NCBI GenBank assembly: GCA_964540795.1
Contig: CAZINX010000002.1
Span: 186,001 to 250,000 of the forward strand
Origin: Dichotomicrobium sp964540795
GTDB taxonomy: Bacteria > Pseudomonadota > Alphaproteobacteria > Rhizobiales > Rhodomicrobiaceae
DNA length: 64,000 bases
Direction of reading: 5' to 3'
This document shows positions 61,555 through 64,000 of this stretch, in pieces. A program made the position numbers and the translations under genes. Every line of letters starts with the position of its first letter. Positions within the stretch are counted from its first letter, which is position 1. Below the pieces are notes generated by a model, which was given only the letters and a program-made list of their open reading frames with translations, was not told the DNA's origin and did not search any database.

Positions 61555-63126
61555 CTACTCCACCGGCAATCGTATCGTGGCCTTCAATCCGCCGAGCGAA
61601 CTATGCGCCAACGCGATCTCCCCTCCATGACCGCGCACGATGTCCCGCGCGATCGACAGGCCCAGGCCGGTGCTCTTGACGTTCTGGTTGCGCGCATCGT
61701 CGAGGCTGAAGAACGGGCGGAAGACCTCCTCACGCTGCTCGATGGGGATGCCTGGCCCGTCGTCATCGACGTCCACCGTGATCGTGCGCGGATTGCGCCG
61801 CGCCGTGATCTGCACGGTCTCCGCAAAGCGCGCGGCGTTCGCGGCCAGGTTCATCACGGCGCGTTTGATGGCGTTGCGCCGCGCGACCAGCGGAACCGCC
61901 TCCGGCGCTTCGAGCGCAATCTCTTTCTTGCCGCCGCCAGCCGTCTCGGCCACCTCGCGCAGCACCTCCACCAGATCGAATTCAACCGGCTCCTCGCCCG
62001 CGTCGCCCTTGGCGAAAGCCAGGTAGTCCTCCAGCATCTGCTGCATCTCGTCGATGTCCGCGCTCAGGCTTTCGGCCTCCGGGCGGTCGCCGAGCATCGC
62101 GAGCTGCAGCCGGAAGCGCGTGAGCACAGTGCGCAAATCGTGACTGACTCCCGCGAGCATGGTCGTGCGCTGCTCCACATGCCGCTCGATCCGGTCGCGC
62201 ATCTCCACGAAGGACTGCGCCGCCAGCCGCACCTCGCGCGCGCCGCGGACCTTGAAATCCTCCGGCGCGGGCTGTCCGCGGCCGAAGCGTTGAGCCGCCT
62301 CGGCCAGCGTCAAGACCGGACGGATCTGGTTGCGCAGGAACAGCACGGCGACGATGAGCAGCACCAGCGAGGTGCCGACCATCCACAACAGGAAGATATG
62401 GGTGTTCGACGCATAGGTCTGGTTGCGCCGCGCCAGCACCTGCAGCACCGCATCGTCGAGCTTGATGCGGATTTCGACATAGCGCGACCGCCCGACCGTA
62501 TCGATCCAGAAGGGGCGTCGAATGCGCCGGCGGATCTCGCGCGAGAGCGTTCGGTCGAGCAAATCGAAGAAGGGCTTGGGCCGCGCCTCGGGCAGATTTT
62601 CGTCGGGCAGGATGCGGGCAATCAGACCCAGCCGCTCCCGCGCGATGTCGGTCAGCGTCTCATAGCCGTCGGTGTGCGGATATTCCTCGTAGACCGAGAT
62701 GAGCGTGGCGATCTCGTTGGTCGTGGCGATGGAAAGCTGGCGCGTGACCTGCTGCCAGTGCCGCTCCATGAAGACGAAAGCGAGCACCGACTGGAGGATG
62801 ACGATCGGCACGATGATGATGAGCAGCGCGCGGGCATAAAGCCCTTTCGGCAGGATGCGCGAAAGCGCGTGCGCCGTGGCGTCGTGCGCGCGCGCCAGCG
62901 CGCTGAACAGCACGCGAAACACCAGCCACTGCCGCAGCCAGGCGACATTGTGGTGGTGCATCGCGAGGAAGCCGCGCCAGAGCGTCTCCGCCGCCCAACC
63001 AAGCCATGCCATATTGCGCTGGTGCAGCGCGACGAAGGCCCGCCAGAGCCGGCCTATCGCGTTGCGTTTGCGGCTCGCGACCTGAGAGACCAGCGTTTTG
63101 GGCCGCTCAATCCACGTAAAGGACAT
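61555..63126 (-). CDS. EnvZ-like sensor histidine kinase with duplicated N-terminal segment
   Basis: A 523-aa kinase paired with the OmpR-type regulator. After a 90-residue N-terminal region come TM1 (about 95-120), a periplasmic domain of about 130 residues, TM2, HAMP, HisKA with His329 (VSHDLRTVLTRF), and the ATPase with N box (NLAANAARFA), DDGPGIP and GLGLSIARDIVRGHGG. The N-terminal region has a repeat: LWRAFVALHQRNMAWLGW (27-44) and LWRGFLAMHHHNVAWLRQW (49-67), rich in Trp and His, not usual in EnvZ. ATG 63126 overlaps the regulator by 20 bases; longer frames are not protein-like. Confidence 0.92.
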   Translation of the reverse strand: MSFTWIERPKTLVSQVASRKRNAIGRLWRAFVALHQRNMAWLGWAAETLWRGFLAMHHHNVAWLRQWLVFRVLFSALARAHDATAHALSRILPKGLYARALLIIIVPIVILQSVLAFVFMERHWQQVTRQLSIATTNEIATLISVYEEYPHTDGYETLTDIARERLGLIARILPDENLPEARPKPFFDLLDRTLSREIRRRIRRPFWIDTVGRSRYVEIRIKLDDAVLQVLARRNQTYASNTHIFLLWMVGTSLVLLIVAVLFLRNQIRPVLTLAEAAQRFGRGQPAPEDFKVRGAREVRLAAQSFVEMRDRIERHVEQRTTMLAGVSHDLRTVLTRFRLQLAMLGDRPEAESLSADIDEMQQMLEDYLAFAKGDAGEEPVEFDLVEVLREVAETAGGGKKEIALEAPEAVPLVARRNAIKRAVMNLAANAARFAETVQITARRNPRTITVDVDDDGPGIPIEQREEVFRPFFSLDDARNQNVKSTGLGLSIARDIVRGHGGEIALAHSSLGGLKATIRLPVE

Positions 63127-63826
63127 AGCCGCGGCCCCTGACCGTCTGCAGATGCACCGGGTTGGCGGGGTCCGTTTCGATCTTGCGGCGCAGACGGTTG
63201 ATCTGCACGTCGATGGCCCGGTCGGTGCCGTGCGCGTCGTCGCCGAGCAGGTCATGCCGCGCGATGGTCTCGCCAGGCGCGCGGGCGAACTGGCGCAGAA
63301 GATCACGCTCGCGATCCGTCAGCTTGACCGGTTCGCCGTCGCGCGTCAGGTCGCCGCGCACGATGTTGAAGGCGCAATCGCCGAAGCGAATTTCCTCCGG
63401 CGTTTCGTCCCCGGGTCCACGACGGCGTAGCACGTTTTGCAGACGCAGAAGCAGCTCACGCGGGTCGAAGGGCTTGGCCATGTAGTCGTCGACGCCCAGT
63501 TCCAGCCCCTCGACGCGGCTTTCCGGCTCCGAGCGCGCGGTAAGCATCAGGATCGGCACCTCGGATTCGGCGCGCAGCGTCTGCGCCAGCGACAGCCCGG
63601 ACTCGCCGGGCATCATGATGTCGAGGATGATGAGATCGAACGCCAGCCCGCGCAGCGCGCTGCGCGCCTCCGCCGCATCCGCGCTGACCGTCACGCGAAA
63701 GCCGTTCTCGCGCAGGTAGCGCGCCAGCAGGTCGCGAATACGCCGGTCGTCATCCACCACCAGCAGGTGCGGCGCGGTATCGGCGGGAGCCTCAATCGGC
63801 TTTTCCTCGACGCTCGCAGCAGTCAT
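63107..63826 (-). CDS. OmpR/PetR-type response regulator
   Basis: A 239-aa regulator: receiver domain with phospho-acceptor Asp69 (LIILDIMMP), acidic pocket VVDDDRR and Lys in MAKPFDPRE, then a winged-helix DNA-binding domain (LTDRERDLLRQFA, DRAIDVQINRLRRKIE, VRGRGYVLY). Order MarR-type gene, regulator, kinase matches the petP–petR–kinase arrangement of Rhodobacter and relatives, where PetR is needed for cytochrome bc1 expression; that target is an inference here. Starts 3 bases after the preceding stop. Confidence 0.94.
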   Translation of the reverse strand: MTAASVEEKPIEAPADTAPHLLVVDDDRRIRDLLARYLRENGFRVTVSADAAEARSALRGLAFDLIILDIMMPGESGLSLAQTLRAESEVPILMLTARSEPESRVEGLELGVDDYMAKPFDPRELLLRLQNVLRRRGPGDETPEEIRFGDCAFNIVRGDLTRDGEPVKLTDRERDLLRQFARAPGETIARHDLLGDDAHGTDRAIDVQINRLRRKIETDPANPVHLQTVRGRGYVLYVD

Positions 63827-63829
63827 CGC

Positions 63830-64000
63830 TCATTCTCCCCCGTTCGGGTTCAACCCGTCTCCTGTCGCGATCAGCCTGGCGATGTCCCCGCGTTCCTCCG
63901 CGCGGATCATCGTGAACAGGAACTCCGCGACAGTGTCCGGCGCCTCCACGCCCGCAGCCTGCAACGCGGCCTTGATACGCTCGCTCTGCCGCCCGGCCAG
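63830..64000 (-). CDS. MarR-family regulator, PetP-like (5'-truncated by window edge)
   Basis: Only the last 56 residues are in the window. They read LAGRQSERIKAALQAAGV...DTVAEFLFTMIRAEERGDIARLI, the dimerisation helices typical of PetP-type MarR regulators in alphaproteobacteria. The DNA-binding part is beyond base 64000. It is followed after 3 bases by the OmpR/PetR-type gene, which supports translational coupling. Confidence 0.8.
   Translation of the reverse strand: MAGRQSERIKAALQAAGVEAPDTVAEFLFTMIRAEERGDIARLIATGDGLNPNGGE

Noticed and set aside
1..64000. tRNA, rRNA, tmRNA, SRP RNA, CRISPR arrays, transposases, prophage genes
   Set aside because: I looked for T-arm GGTTCGA-type boxes, conserved rRNA and SRP loops, spaced repeats and integrase or transposase motifs in gaps and found none.

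Overview
This window is about 64 kb of GC-rich DNA (roughly two thirds G+C by eye) that reads as chromosome of an alphaproteobacterium, probably of the Hyphomicrobiales. Pointers are a PetP/PetR-like MarR–OmpR–EnvZ operon, an iron-sulfur photolyase of the PhrB/CryB class with DUF2256 beside it, a glmU–glmS–DUF502 block, clpS–clpA, a candidate CtrA box and an FNR/FixK box before hemN. I see no rRNA, tRNA, CRISPR array, prophage or insertion sequence. Species cannot be named from the sequence alone.

Left part (0–15 kb): an ABC ATPase cut by the window edge; a carotenoid/isoprenoid block with crtE divergent from fni–crtI; an L,D-transpeptidase; fadD; then a stress and light-damage group (O-methyltransferase, exported glutathione peroxidase, FeS photolyase, a small DUF2256 gene on the opposite strand, an SDR). 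After it come a large uncharacterised membrane protein, a class II aldolase and hisN.

Middle (15–38 kb): a possible small RNA with a strong terminator, an SLC13 transporter, several small membrane proteins, a DksA-type zinc finger, clpA–clpS, a D,D-carboxypeptidase with a SPOR domain, leuC and rplS, then MFS, dienelactone hydrolase, a Tyr-rich exported protein, dadA and trmD. trmD and rplS, normally adjacent, are about 4.4 kb apart here. glmU, glmS, a TPR/SPOR protein, DUF502, a fasciclin protein and hemN follow.

Right part (38–64 kb): putA, a MntA–HepT type VII toxin–antitoxin pair, leuB, a conserved unknown, chrA and asd (these two bracketed by intergenic palindromic repeats), ligA–recN–bamD, serA, two adjacent envelope proteins that are each built from three internal repeats, a D-amino-acid transaminase, GST, a peroxiredoxin-like protein, moaB, a rhomboid protease, an alpha/beta hydrolase and the PetP/PetR/EnvZ-like operon running off the right edge.

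The gene content is mostly housekeeping (peptidoglycan precursors, Leu/Ser/aspartate-family synthesis, DNA repair, proteolysis). The most unusual items are: an anchored protein with three modules of six cysteines each, with four of the five Cys spacings identical in all three; its neighbour with three basic beta-type repeats; an L19 with a helix-hairpin-helix tail; a candidate sRNA with anti-Shine-Dalgarno motifs; and a histidine kinase with a duplicated Trp/His-rich N-terminal segment.
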